Counted from the first letter of the stretch, positions 21,151-33,988 are shown. The stretch: DNA of 64,000 bases from Trileptium ribeirensis (GCA_030248225.1 JASANE010028077.1:1-64000); one strand, 5' to 3'. Made by a program: numbers and translations. Notes: generated by a model not told the origin, from the letters alone.

Positions 21151-23734
21151 TCAATCAGACTCTGAGGCGACATCATCAGCTCCTTGTATTGCGGTGTAGA
21201 AGCTTCGCGCATAGCGGTCGACATATTTCAGTTGTTTCTGCAGGTCCACCAGCTTTTCTTGTTTGACTGCCCGTCCGGCCGGCTTCTTCACCACCTCCAG
21301 TAGGTCGCCAAGCTGGTCGCCGATCCCTGATGGAACCCGCTTTTTATGTCCACCGTCTCCCACGGTTCCGCGGTGTTCAGTGAAAGACGGTATTTGAACT
21401 GGCCAAAGGTATCGACCATAACCCAACGCACATCCGCCTTAAACGGCACCTTTTCGCCTGCCGTGTTCTTGACGCGACGAATTAATCCCAGCTGTTTGGC
21501 CAGTTGCTGGATATCGATGATGCCGTGGGCGGCGTTGACGACATGAAATGGGTTTTTCGTCTGTGCCTCGGCCATAATATTGCGATATTCATCTGGGAGC
21601 AAGACTTTTTCCCGCTTGCGTACTACTTGTTCGATATGGCCGAAATCGCGATCACTGTCTAAGCGAGAATGTCCAATCTCCGGAAACTTGTGTTCGATGA
21701 CGTCGAATCGACCGATGCGAATAAGGTACTGCCAAAGTACTATGATGTAAAAGTTTTTATTTTGGCCCGAGCAGGAATCTGTCCAAGCCACCAGCCGCCT
21801 ATGATGTCGAAAGGCATCGTCTTCGGTGAATATCAGCACCCCAGATGCAATTTCTGACGCTCCCCGACCGAATTCATTTTCCGTCCAAGTGTACATATAC
21901 CCTCGACCCCGGTGCCGGTACTTACGTCGACGGCGTGGATGCCAAGGTTGTACAGCCATAGCTGAAGCAAATAGAACGCTTCGGGCACAGCCAGCTTTGG
22001 CAACGGAAGGGTCTTCTGAAGGTCAAATGTAATAAATAAGCTGTCGCCACCAGCCGCTCGCGCCCGGTCCTGCTGCATCGCGTCATACGCCACCCTTGCT
22101 GCTTCGCAATGTTCCTCATACCCGTCACCTTTTGCTTCACAAACACTGCAGATGTCTGTCCGCGGATGGGAAAACGACAAGTTGAATTCCGTATTGAACA
22201 CTTCGGTGTAGTACCATAATGACACTGCATGTGGGTGCGCGTCCAAATACATCTTATACATACTGCTAATCGACAAAACGGGACTGAGATACCGGCGGAG
22301 GGGGTTTTTTGCTCTGGAATAGTGGCTTGCCACCGGCGGGAAGCTGGCTATATGATCAATCACAGTTTGACGAACTTCTTTTGGAACGCGATTGGGTCGG
22401 TTGGCATGCTTTCCCGTTGCTGATGGTAGTAGAGCCGGGTTACCCTTTTTGATTGTGGCAGAGCGGATTTTTTTGATGGTGGCAGTGCTAATGGCGAGAA
22501 GTCGAGCGAGGGCCGGCTGACACACTGCAAATTCTTTGTCGCCAATAGTAACAAAACTGTGCCAAGTACCCGTTCTGATTGGCTCATCTTTTTTTGTTCG
22601 CTTCACATCTTGCCGCCGTTGAGTTGAATAGACAAATTGACGTTTCCCGTTCTTGTCAAGTTCGTGGTGGTAGTAATCGAAGATCGCCTGTCTCATTTCA
22701 CTGTCGATCTTGGTGTTGCATTTGTGGAAGCACTCTTGTCCTTCACAGAGAGGAATGTTCATTGGAGCCGTCTTTCCGGCGATTTCCTTGCCTTTCGCAT
22801 TACAGTGCGGAAGGCCCCTTTGTACAGATTCCCGAAGCAAATTTTTCTTCCAACGAGTCGGATCCCGCGCCCGCTTTCGCGCACGACCACGTGCGCCACC
22901 GGTACCACCTTCGTCATTGTGACCGCTGTCGTCATCTGGACCACCGTCACCCGCGGGACCACTTTCGTCATCTGGACCACCGTCACCCGCGGGACCACCA
23001 TCACCCGCGGGACCACTGTCGTCATCTGGACCACCATCACCCGCGGGACCGTTCTCGCGCGAGAGCTTGTCGCCACCACGGCGACGTCTGGCGATGCGGC
23101 ACCCCTTGCGTCGCTTCCTTGGTGGTGTAGGAAGATACTCCGAGTCTGAGCTAGATTTACTAGAGCTAGACTGCGTTGCTTTTCGTGGCAGTGCTGTGAA
23201 CCGCTGGGAAGTGAACGGCGCCTTGTCAACCATACTGTCATAACGATGTATCTGCATTCCACCTACGTAGATAGCGCCGCCATCGCTGTCGTTGTCGTCT
23301 TGATCATCGGCGCTAATGCGGCCGTCGCTGAGGCCGTCGATACTGTTCGACACAATTGATGCCAAGTCTACCACCTTGAGCGAGGCTGACAATGTTGTTG
23401 CAATGTTTGATGGGAGCGTCGGTATTGCTTTCAATGTGTCAATGATGTCATATCGAGAAGTTTCTGCGTCGTACCAAATTAAGCAGTCGATTCCGTGTTG
23501 CATATTTTTGTTCCGGACTCGGAGCAGTCGAGGAAGATGTTTCCCGTCGAAGGGAATCAGGGACGATTTTGCTACGTACATGTAGGTGTCATCTCCGAAA
23601 TAATAGATAAAAACTTCTCCATGCTTTTTAGCGGGTCCTTTATAGGCGCTACCTTCAGGTTCGATGCTGACGGGCAAATGCGTGCGTGCCAGGCACGAAT
23701 GCCAAAATAATGAGCCGATTTTATATGCCATCAC
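21151..23734 (-). pseudogene. PWWP-domain putative transposase, RNase H-like core
   Basis: The frame 23734-21833 gives 633 residues; the reading then passes to 21959-21288 and to 21426-21151 through two single-base frame changes (about 21900 and in an A-run near 21345). Order: a PWWP-like domain at residues 4-63, a Ser/Asp-rich linker, basic clusters (RKRRK at 206-210), a Gly-Pro-Asp repeat at 228-280, a Cys-containing region at 330-342, a helix-turn-helix-like segment near 404-424, and a CSVC motif at 529-532. A probable RNase H fold follows: Asp571 in ITFDLQK, a second Asp in AWTDSCSGQNKN, and Asp residues in SRLDSDRDFGHIE. This matches a family I recall as a domain of unknown function (DUF7869-like) found widely in invertebrates. 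It would cut and join the ends of element 1. The two indels may be decay or sequence error. Confidence 0.8.
22879..23055 (-). repeat. GC-rich coding repeat (Gly-Pro-Ala-Gly-Asp-Gly)
   Basis: Alternating 'ccgtcacccgcgggaccac' and 'tcgtcatctggaccac' units, 15-18 bases each, encode GPAGDG and GPDDDS blocks in the element 1 protein. All steps are multiples of three, so the frame is kept. Confidence 0.8.
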
Positions 23735-24077
23735 TATATATTACACTTTTTATTACGATCTACTACTATTTAGTGCTCACACAGATATTATTTCTAAACA
23801 CATGTTTTCTATTTATGGTTCGAACCCAATGATTTTGAAGGGAAACAACAATTTACACGTAAAAAACTGGTCTGGCGGTGCTACTTTGCTTTGGTTTTAA
23901 CCCAGCCATTTTTAAATGGCATATTTTGTATGGCGAATGCATGGTGTGTATTGGATTTAACCTAGCTACATTTTCAATCAAAACTATATTCCTAGATCAT
24001 TGGGTTCGATATTGTCATTATTATATTTATTTATATCTATTGCATTATATATAATAATTATTTTTATCTTTTTAGTA

Positions 24078-24240
24078 TATTATGAGTTATATATATTGTG
24101 AATCATTGTCGTTGAGAAGCCGACGATTTGTCAAAGTATGAGTTATAAGTTGCTGATAATTGTCGCTCAGAAGCCGACGAGTTGTCCAAATATGAGTTAT
24201 AAGTTGCTGATCATTGTCGCTCAGAAGCCGACGAGTTGTG
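24078..24240. repeat. 54-bp tandem repeat, about three copies
   Basis: ATTGTCG recurs at 24105, 24159 and 24213, each followed by a GAAGCCGACGA block and separated by 'atgagttataagttgctgat'. It lies in the untranslated part of element 1, upstream of its gene (which is on the minus strand). Confidence 0.85.
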
Positions 24241-24640
24241 AAGGCCGTGAATTAGCCTGGCGTATGCTATAAATAGTAAAACAAACAAATTCTTGGTTGG
24301 AATTACAAATATATTAAACTTAAACGTTAAATACTGGCGTTTCCGAGGTTCATCATGTTTTAATAATAATAATATATTAGTTTAATATTATTATAAACTG
24401 TCTTGCATAGATTTGGAATTGTGAATGTTGCATCTGCGTAGGGCAAAAACTAGCTATTTAACAAAAACTTTGACAAATAGATGCTTTTTGCACTGAGGAC
24501 CCATTGGAAATTCACCAGTGCAAAAAGTAGCTATCTAACGTATTGTCACATAGCTACTTTTTGCACTGAGCATAGTCTTCATTATGTCAATTAGATACCA
24601 CTTCTCGATTCGAATTTCTGCAAATAGCTACTTTATGCCC

Positions 24641-25019
24641 TTGAAACCATGCCCATGTGAAAGAGCGTAAAAATATGTATAGTAGGATATTTAAGTCAAA
24701 ATAACCAAAAATGTCAAATAGATATTTTTTGCCAAATAAATATCAAAGGTACACCAAAATATAACAATAACCATAGAAATAACATGAAAATCCAATGGAA
24801 TTACATAAAGATGTGTGCCTTTATGGTCGTAATCCACGAAACGAAATTGGTATAAATATGGTATGATGAATATATATACAGGTAGAACAATACACATACG
24901 ATTAAGGGTACAAATCGGATATACGGAATCGATATAATAAAGTTATCAATCCGAATATGTGTGTTTAAGAAAAACGATATGAATGGGTATATAACAATCG
25001 AAATGATCACGGTGATAAC
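24641..25019. other. AT-rich spacer, no supported gene
   Basis: Two overlapping hydrophobic frames on the minus strand reflect ATA-rich composition only. Confidence 0.4.
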
Positions 25020-25450
25020 TAGTCGGTAGTGGAACTACATTTGTGAGCGGAGCTTGGGCTATGGCATTACGAATGTACTCAATTTTATGTTCTTCAAATA
25101 ACTACATTGCATAGGGCTTTATCATTGGTAAAAATATTATATTTGAATTCTTCGACCCAAAAAACCCTATAATGGTTTAATCGAAACGATTCTATTTCAA
25201 TAAATAACACAAATATTGCAAAATTCTCTATTTTAGCTGCATAAGCTTAGCTAATTAGCTAATTACTAATTAACCACTCAAAATTTTTAATCCCAAATAT
25301 CAGGTGCACACTCTGACATGATAGGCTAACAAAAAAGTTTTTTAAAATCGGTTCAGTGGTTCTTGAGATCCGTCGGACCGAACTAACGAACGGACGTACA
25401 TCGACTTTTTTGGTCACAGACAGAAAATAAAAACGTTTCGCTCGGCTTCG
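25020..25450 (+). mobile_element. Dispersed repeat, second copy
   Basis: Matches 15274-15708 from TAGTCGGTAGTGG onward. The 3' end carries an extra CGCTCGGCTTCGCCTCG stretch that the first copy lacks, so the first copy is slightly shorter at that end. No coding capacity. Confidence 0.85.
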
Positions 25451-26324
25451 CCTCGCTCCGCTCAATAAACGGATCAAGTACGCGAAGGGTGCCTTTATGG
25501 CAAACAAACAGAATGCTACAAATAATAACAATACCATACAAATTATATACGCCAATGAGTGCCTTTATGGCAATACAAAACGGTATATGATACGACAAAT
25601 AACAGTAATGATAATACAACAAGTATCCATTCCTGAAATAGTAACACTACCCATTCTGATCACGAAAATGTCGGCGGTGCAGGCCAACTACTTGAAATAA
25701 ATATAGTTGCATAGCTAGACTATCGGGTCTAGTGATACTTGATTTACGATGTACATAGAGATAATCAAATCTATTCCAATTACATATGTATACACTTGTA
25801 CGGAGACGGGGAAATGGCTTCGTGTCCTTTCGGAGCCATTCACGTAGGGTAATCCACTTCGAGAGATATCCGTGGCTAAATTTGTAAATGTTGGCCATTA
25901 GACTGTGGCCAAGATTAACCTATCTTGTAATGATCCAGGATGGATCTGTTACACTAGTAACTTGCATACAAAGATGAAACGGAGCAATCGTGGTTTCATT
26001 TGTAAGTTATCACTTTGTTTAATCACCTGTAACAGGCGGTGTTTGATGTAAATACAAGCATAAAGCCTATTGAACCCTGAATTCATTTAAAGTTCTAAAA
26101 CCTCGTCGACCCTAAACCCATCGAAAACAATTGACATCGCGGATATTCTTGATGACCTGTACGCAATACGTAACCAGACAAATGAAGACTGGCTTATTCT
26201 GTTCATTGACGCTAATCCCAATGAAAATACATAAAATAAGCACCCTGCACTGTACAACAGACAATGTATAATTCTGGAAACCAGGTTCACTGACCCTAAA
26301 CCCATTGAAAACATCTGAAAAGAC

Positions 26325-26327
<3 letters not shown>
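25451..26327. other. No supported gene
   Basis: Between 26090 and 26320 two partial copies of 'ctaaacccatcgaaaac' and 'ctaaacccattgaaaac' occur about 175 bases apart. Similar phrases recur near 36710 and 38900. Otherwise nothing stands out. Confidence 0.4.

Positions 26328-26411
<84 letters not shown>
26328..26411. repeat. (TA)n microsatellite, left of hAT-like copy 1
   Basis: An almost uninterrupted TA run. It continues as (TA)n at 27586-27642 on the far side of the element, as expected if the element entered a TA microsatellite. Confidence 0.95.
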
Positions 26412-27582
26412 CAGGGAGTAACCGGAATTCCGGTTCCGGTTCCGGCGAAAATCGTGTTCCGGTTGCGGTTCCGGCAAAGGGCAAAAACCATACCGGAACC
26501 GGAATTCCGGTTTAAAAATTTTGTTTGAAATTTTCCACGTTTTTTGCTTCATCCTGTAATCCAAACATATGTAATATATTATACAATGATCAAGCTCCAA
26601 TACAACCAAGCAAAAGAAAAGATTAACTAACCAATTTGCCCTGTGAAACGTAAGTAGGGCACATAATTTGAGCAGGAATTTTTCATAATAACCTGTAGCA
26701 GTTTGTTAAATCAAAGCCAGGTCGATGCTTGTAGCAGCTATTTTACACATCCAGAAGTCTGTGGGATACGTTTGAATTAAACCGGTCCAACTCGCTAACA
26801 GAGTATGGCTTACGCAGAAGTACTTAGGGTATGCTTGGCTAACATAAATTGCGTCAAGCACCCGCCAGTGCGCTTGTAAACTCGGTAAATCAGTCTAAAT
26901 TGAAGTAAACTAACATTATCTGCAACGCAGCTAGAAACTGCTTTCTTGGCAATGAACTGTATTTATTGTAACTGTGCGAGCAGTATCACAGTGTGTCTCA
27001 TTTATAGCATTCTGATTAGAAAGTTATTATCATTATGCTCTAACTGACGGGCACTGTTTGTCCAACGCTAGCCTAACCAGTGTCTCTGACCACTGATCAG
27101 AAAATTACCTTCTAACTATTATTTTCTCTTAGAATCATATAAACCAATAATTTTAAGTTTCCTACAGAAGAACATGCAACAGACGTATGTGTAGTAAAGG
27201 GAGGCGACTGGAGACAGAGCGAAAGTGTGTATTCTACGCTCCTACCTTTGTAAGCACATTCGATTTGCTGCAGTATACGCAATGGTGTATAGTGGAAGAC
27301 ATTTTGTGCTCTGAATGTCCAAAAACCGACATATTTGATCGATAAATAAATATTATTAGCTTCCTCAGTCTTTAAAGTTTCAGAAAGGCAATAATACCAT
27401 CGCAATACATTAAGTTTAATGTAAAAGTTATTTTTAATACATTTTAAATCCACTATACCTTAATTTCTTCCGTCATCTGTTTTACTATATATAAATTTCG
27501 AAGACTAGGTTCCAGTTCCGGTTTAAATGGACGGTTCCGGTTGCTGGTTCCGGTTCCGGTAAATTTCGGTTCCGGTTATTCC

Positions 27583-27585
<3 letters not shown>
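26412..27585 (+). mobile_element. hAT-like non-autonomous element, copy 1
   Basis: The left end reads CAGGGAGTAACCGGAATTCC and the right end in reverse reads CAGGGAATAACCGGAACCG. Both are followed by iterated TTCCGG/CCGGAA. Flanks are ATATATAT on both sides, consistent with an 8-bp duplication though not provable in a TA repeat. 1174 bases with no gene. Two other copies are at 34924-36597 (interrupted) and 60429-61768 (inverted). CAGGG ends and 8-bp duplications fit the hAT superfamily. Confidence 0.8.

Positions 27586-27642
<57 letters not shown>
27586..27642. repeat. (TA)n microsatellite, right of hAT-like copy 1
   Basis: A pure TA run directly after the CCCTG end of the element. Confidence 0.95.
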
Positions 27643-27646
<4 letters not shown>

Positions 27647-28886
27647 TGATGTACTCTAAATAACCAACAGGTGGCATTTGTTTAGCATACGAAAAACCAA
27701 TATACCAATATAACTGATGTCTTGTCCGAAATTATAATACATAAGTAAACAAATACTTAAACAATTTGGGAATCTGGTTCATTGATCATACTCTAGATAA
27801 CAAAACCACCGTGTTCGACACGCTTGATAACCCAGATAACCCAGCAGATCCTTATTTGACATCACAAACACACTAATAATATAACCAAATTTTAAAATGT
27901 GTTAGCTCTGGTACGGGGTCAACACACCATATTGGGCTTACAGAGGACCAGCCGATGGTTCCACAAATACCGTGATGAACTGATTCCGGATACAGATCTC
28001 CTTTACAAAATGACGCCTTTATCTCGACATATGGACTGCGACATAGGTACTAGTATGGCCAAAATTAGCAACAAAGTGCCCTTAAAACAGTAGTTGATCA
28101 TTTTTGGCTGGGAAGGTGACGTAGAAGCTACTAGCGTTCAGCTAAAGTGCACATCATGATCACTTTTCCATGTAACAAAAAATACCGAAATCCATTAACC
28201 TGAGAATATGTCATATAAAAATAACACGATACTCAATAAAATTTTTTTTACAATTTTCTCTGCAGCGCATACAGTGGAAACTCTTCTCGCTCCGTTTCAA
28301 AAATCACTATAATACATGTCGTAAAACTGCTCAATAATTCAAAAATACTGTTCGTGCGCGAAGTCGCTACTTGCTACTCTTGCCACGCATCGGAAAGGAA
28401 ATTGATCTACCGAATTTTAACCACATCCAATTTTTCCTCTTCCTTGATCGGATTTCTCCTGTTTTCCCTGTATTAGCTGTTAAATTACCCATTTTCCTGA
28501 TTTCTATGTTTTCCCAAGTCGCGCGAGAACCCTGACATTATTGTAATTGCCACAATGGCTGACAACTCATGGCTAACAAGACTGAACTTTCCGGTTTTTT
28601 TCTAATGAGGTAGCACAACTCAAACTGACCCTAGTCCGAGCGCGACGGAGTTGCTGCCTGGATAGCTTGCTGCCCTGGCACGAGTATTGCATATCCTTTC
28701 TCAGTGTAGTATAAAATGACGTCCAAGCACAATACTTAAGTACGCAGGCCTATAGCAAAAAACTATAAAGATAAATGCCAAACGTTTGACCACAATCTAT
28801 GCACTATTTCCGAACAAAAAATGACACAATTCAACAAAGTACTACGGGTTGGGGTGTCACTACGTGATATTCATTTGTGAAACAGC
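27643..28886. other. No supported gene
   Basis: A short dispersed block near 28262-28300 resembles (inverted) 32188-32226: 'ttttgaaacggagcga' followed by 'agtttccactg' and 'gcgct'. The rest is plain AT-rich sequence. Confidence 0.4.
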
Positions 28887-29610
28887 TAGAGGTGAGATTT
28901 TAAGCCCGTAGCCCGGCCCGGCCCGCGTTTCGAAACGGGCCGGGCCGGGCCTACTTTTTCAGAAAAAGCCCGTTTAGGCCCGTTGGAAAACACAATCATT
29001 TTATACATTTTATGTGGTGATGGTCAGTCACCAATGTTTCCAATTATAACTTAGATTCGAGAATTTGGATCTCAACTGCCTGGCGCCACTCATATGGACG
29101 CATGTTATTTGTATTTTTGGGTGGGTTGAGCTTTTCGTTTTTATCTTGTGTGTGTATGTTATGTTGTGTCTGTGAACATGTTGTGAACATGTTTTGCACT
29201 AATTTAGAGTGAATCGGTTTCAAAAGCACCAATATACGAATTCTAATTGGTTATGAGTAGTTGAAACTGTCACGAGTAGAGGGTACCATTTTATAAATTT
29301 GGAGAACCCCAGGGACCCCACCTTTGATACACTCCGTCATTTGATTTCAGTCCTCAACATCGAATGCAAATTGAAAGTGTCATATAAACAGTTTATTTAA
29401 ATTAAAACTATGTGTTTTTCATTAAATTAAAAAAATGGAAAACGGGCCTAAACGGGCCGGGCCAACCTTATTGGCTAACGGGCCGGGCCGGGCCGGGCCT
29501 GCTTCAGTGTTTAACGGGCCGGGCCGGGCCTAAATTTTTTCGACACGGGCCGGGCCTAACTTTCTTGTCAACGGGCCGGGCCTGAAAATCCAGGCCCGTT
29601 CTCACCTCTA
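28887..29610. mobile_element. hAT-like MITE with GGGCCGGGCC iterations
   Basis: The ends are TAGAGGTGAG (28887-28896) and CTCACCTCTA (29601-29610), a perfect 10-base inverted pair. The flanks GAAACAGC at 28879-28886 and at 29611-29618 are a perfect 8-bp target duplication. Inside both ends AACGGGCCGGGCC-type units are iterated about ten times in opposing orientation. 724 bases with no transposase, so it must rely on enzyme made elsewhere. Confidence 0.92.
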
Positions 29611-29618
29611 GAAACAGC

Positions 29619-32600
29619 CTTAGAACTGAAGAAAAAATTTCTAAAACAGGTCAACAATGTTTCAATATACTTCATCATACAAACTAAATAGAAACGCCAT
29701 GCAAAAGAAACCAAATCAAACTATCCTGCGGTAACTATACCTTTATATAGTGACGAATAATTATAATTTTTGAACTCCGAATGATAAAGCATGTCAATGA
29801 ACATTGTTGGAGTTCCATATACAGCTGTGCATCTAAAACGAAAGTACAATGCTCATATATTACGCATGGTCAAAATTTTACTTAGATATTCCAAGCGCAA
29901 AACTGACTGCAATAAAAAGCTGGTTGCATTTTTTGTGAGTTCTCAGTGTTACATCTTGGGTGGAAACAACTAAAATTTGGCTACAACAGAGCCATTACAA
30001 CACCGTACTGAAACGACCTCTGCCAGTTAGGTATTCGCTTGCCAAAAAAGCGGCAATCTTTCTGGTGCGTAGGGTACGTCAGAACAGTAACTTCAATTCG
30101 ATTATTGCAACTGGTGGAACTTACTAAGTCCAAATGGCCAGCGCAGTCAAAATACAGTAGTGGGTTTGACTGTGGTGAACCGCCTAAAACAGTGGTGCGG
30201 CTGGACCAGTCCGCATCGCAAATCATTTCGCCCGGACCAGTCCACCCTTAATTTAGAATATTCTGAATAAATCAAAAATAATTTGTCAGTTCCACTTACG
30301 TTAACTTTTTCTCTAACTGATACACGTTTCTTTTCATGACACTAAGAGCAAGAAAAAGAAAAACCTCAGGCTGATGTTTTCAAACGCAATATTAAAATAT
30401 TACAGTTTACATTATAATTAAGGTTATCGTGTTACATATACAAATATATTGGGACGTAACTGCTGCCTACAATAAAATTCTGTAACGCGGACCGCTATGC
30501 AGCTGAGTTAACTAAATTTTTAGTTAACAGTATGTTTTTATTTAGTCACATATAGGATTAAGAATGAAATGAAATCTATCCGCCGTCCGAAAGGTAACAG
30601 TAATAATACTTTGATCATAGTGTAATTACATTTGAATTTAAATCATTGCATAAGCTGCGTTACCGGGCTCCACAAGTACGTAGGGGGGCTGGCATTATAA
30701 AATGTCCACCGGTTCGTAACCCCTGGAAAAAATTTTGGACTCATCTGGTTCATCGCCACTTGGTCAAAATATTTTTGTTTCCGCTCGTTAAAAACACTAC
30801 CAAATGACATACAATTTGCACAAAAATTTCGTGCCGACGACAAAAATTTCGTGAATTTTGTCAAAAGTTTTTTCAAAATGGCTTTTTTCGCTCTTTCAAA
30901 ACGTATTGGAGGCGCTTCTGATACGATTTTAACCGTTTTTCTCCTGTAGAAATGCCCCCGCCAAAAATTTCCCACCCACTAGTCCGAACCTAGAGAGGGG
31001 CGGTTCATGAGCCGTGGCAAAATTTTCAGCGACCGAAGAGGCCAAATTTATATCATCTTATTGCGACTCCAGAACACCCGAGGCGGCAGAGGCACCGTTA
31101 AACAGTAAAAAAACATTGCAATACAGAGGTTATTTTCATTGAATGTTTGGTTGTGTTTGCTTCAACCAAGAAATCGGAGGTTCTACACCTTAGCAAAAGT
31201 TTATAAATTGGACTGCACCCCAAAATCGGTAGCTGCGAGAGGCTTGTGTGGCGCCACAGTGACACCTTCTGGAAACTGGGTAACCACAGTCCAAAAACAG
31301 GGGGTTGGTGCAAAACCATGTTCGGCAGTTTTCCATGATGATGGGGAATATGGTGAGCGCCCTGCTATTCTTTAGTTTTCTATCACCTAGTAGTATTAAT
31401 TAATCAGCTAGTATTTACTAAGATGCTAAATAATTATTGTCAAAATAGGGATCGCTGTTGACAAAATAGGGTCCTCCATTTAACCACACTGCTCAGGAAG
31501 CCATTTGACATCATAGACTGAATCTGGAATACGGCCGGTCCGGAGCGGCCTATCTTGGACAGGTCTGGACGACTTCTGTCAAATGAAACTGCATCACTAG
31601 TTGTAACTCTATTTATTTGCTCCTCGATCGATATTCGCTCACTCGAAAAGGAGGCCGTAATGTCTGACGCGAAATCTCGATTAGCAGTACAGCTTTCAGT
31701 AACTAGCAATAACCTAATCGTATGGCACATAATTTAATGTCAAAGAGAGTAATTTGTGATATATTCATTTATTTAGGCACTAAATATTATCATCATCTGG
31801 TCCACACGATGTCTATTTCCGACTGCAAGACTAAAATAATATTTTATTGTAATAATGGAGTTATACATTACACTACACACTTTTCTTGCTGAATAGCTTG
31901 TAGGCAAGGCAAAGCTTGGAACGACGCCGACGGGAATACTGATGTTGCACCAGTGATAGCTGAAGAAAGACTGGCAAGTACGCAACCGAAACAGTGATAT
32001 AGCGGAGGAGCACAGCATATTACATCTTTCTGAAACAAACATATTATTGCTAAAATATCTTTAAAGCAAAGCTTTCACCCAATAAATTTTAACTAGAGGA
32101 AAAAATGCCCTATACGGGCAAGAAAACGAAATGCTTATAAATTTGAAAAGTGCTGGAAAAATGCTATTTTATTATTATCATTGAAACGGAGCGACCGAAG
32201 CGAGCGGAGTTTCCACTGAGGGCGCTAGGGAAAAAATAGTGTAAATTTCTTTTTTTGCCCGTTGCTATCATTCATGATAAATTTTCGGATGGACGGATTT
32301 CAACAATTTTGTTTAACTGCAAAAGTAATGACGAATTGCTCTTTAGTTGAACGCAAACTGCTTCAAACCCATCTTCCTGGTCAAAAACAGGGTTTTAAGA
32401 GTTCTTTGCCTAATCTGGCCGTAAATGCAACAGTGTTTCGCAGCCCATATCGCTGGACATAGGACTCGCATCGAAAAATGAGACCTCCAGCATAAGGTCT
32501 TTTGGGTCCACAGGTGGGTCTGAACCCAAATATTTTACGTCGACCCAAAGATTTTATGCTGGACCCACGGCAGTTTCGGGTTCGGAGGCATAGGATCAGC

Positions 32601-33627
32601 TAATAAATTCTATTACAAAGTGCAGGCTTTCAGCCGCTTGTCCTTGTATATAGTTGCTTCCTGGTAGTTTCATAAAGATTTTTTGTGGGACCACTCTCTG
32701 GCCGTTGTAGGTCCGAATATGGTTAGTCGACCCTTGCCAGAAATAGCAGTTATTCAAATTTCGCAGTGTTATCGCTTGTTTTTACATAACAATAAGTACC
32801 TATTAGGTTATCAAGCATGCTGGGTACGGTGCTTTTGCTATCGAGAGTCCAACTTGACTATACTGTACCTTTTTATGGGGTTGCAAGGGTATTATTACTG
32901 TCGACGTACAATTTCAAAAATATATTTGTCTATCTTTTGTGGGCACGGCATCAAGAATGGTCTATATAGGTATTTCTAAAGGCTGAATACATTGATTTGC
33001 TTATCTAGATTCCATCATCGGTCATATTTCCTGCCTTTGAATGGATTTAGGGTTGATGTACCGATTTTCCAGAATATAGTCTGTCTTCAATTGTTTGGTT
33101 ACGTATTGGTTACATGACAACATTCTCTGTATAGGTTGTCTAGTAGGCTGAATACGATGATTTGGTTATCAGAACGTAGTGGAGATTATGTGTTGCATGT
33201 GTGAAAGCTTTTAAATTCCGTCTGTGATGCTCATAATGCGCGTGAAAACTCAAGATGACTCCGCCAACCATTGTATTTTGTATTTTTGAATAAAATTTGT
33301 AACGGAAAGCTTTTTGGTCAATTGAAATTAGGTATAAAACTGTTCGCGAACACAGCGCTAGCTCACAATTTTGTGTTCGCGAAAATTTAAGTAAAATTAC
33401 CCAAATTTTTGAGAACGGAAATTTGTTGATTTGATTGTGACGTCACATTTGCATTAAATTTGTTCGAGAACACTGCATAATCCAAATTTAAATGATAATG
33501 CATTTGGGAACAGAATTTCTGCAAACTGAAATCGCCAAAATTCTGTTCGAACACAAGGTCTAATTTCTGGCACTTGAATTTGGTTTTGGCAATTTTCGGT
33601 TTGCGAAAAATCGAATGAAATTAAGCC
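29619..33627. other. Long region without a supported gene
   Basis: Frames of 60-110 codons occur but none resembles a known protein. 32183-32230 has 'gaaacggagcgaccgaagcg' followed by 'gagtttccactgagggcgc', a dispersed phrase also seen near 28290 and 59030. 32505-32580 is an imperfect palindrome built on 'gggtctgaacccaaa' and 'tttgggtcgacg'-like arms. Confidence 0.45.
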
Positions 33628-33988
33628 TGTTTTCCGTAACAAGGATTTGCGATTCGATATCGGTAATGACAGAATAGGATTGTTGGGCGGTTTCACCTAA
33701 AGCTTACTCACGCATTATGGCACGTTGACCTTGCGCTACTAATGTTGTGGCCATCACCAATATTGGTAAACCAGCAGCCACGCCGTCACAGGCACCTTGT
33801 AATAAAAATACAGACCCGGCCGAAATTGACTAACTACGCATTGCATTGCATTGAGTAACATTGCCAATTTTCGGTTAGAAAAAACCCGAATGAAATTTAG
33901 CCTGTTTTCCGTAACAAGGGTTTGCGATTCGAATAGGATGGTTGGCGGAGTCACCTTAAGTTTACTCATGCATAACTCGGGAACGACT
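33628..33988. repeat. Two copies of a short dispersed repeat
   Basis: A block starting GTTTTCCGTAACAAGG, then 'tttgcgattcga' and 'tcacc..aagtttactca', occurs at 33628-33719 and 33903-33988. A third copy (35084-35160) interrupts the hAT-like element at 34924. The third copy's clean presence within that element shows it moved after the element did. Confidence 0.75.

Larger units (their letters stand above)
20805..24640 (-). mobile_element. DNA transposon element 1 (PWWP/RNase H-fold transposase)
   Basis: The ends are inverted repeats: GGGCAAAAAGTAGCTATTT at 20805-20823 and, read in reverse at 24640-24622, GGGCATAAAGTAGCTATTT (18 of 19 bases). Variants of the same motif are iterated inside both ends. 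On the left they lie at 20807-20826, 21001-21017 (inverted) and 21054-21074. On the right they lie at 24441-24462, 24475-24491 (inverted), 24520-24539, 24550-24564 (inverted) and 24621-24640 (inverted). The only gene, on the minus strand, fills the middle. No target duplication is clear (ACCCCA on the left, TTGAAA on the right). Length is about 3.8 kb. Confidence 0.85.

Noticed and set aside
22579..23149. Long plus-strand frames rich in His/Arg/Thr
   Set aside because: They lie opposite the Gly-Pro-Asp repeat of the element 1 gene and only mirror its repetitive codons.
26112..26609. 165-codon minus-strand frame with a run of Ile-Tyr
   Set aside because: It crosses the (TA)n microsatellite, which cannot produce stops in that frame; not a gene.
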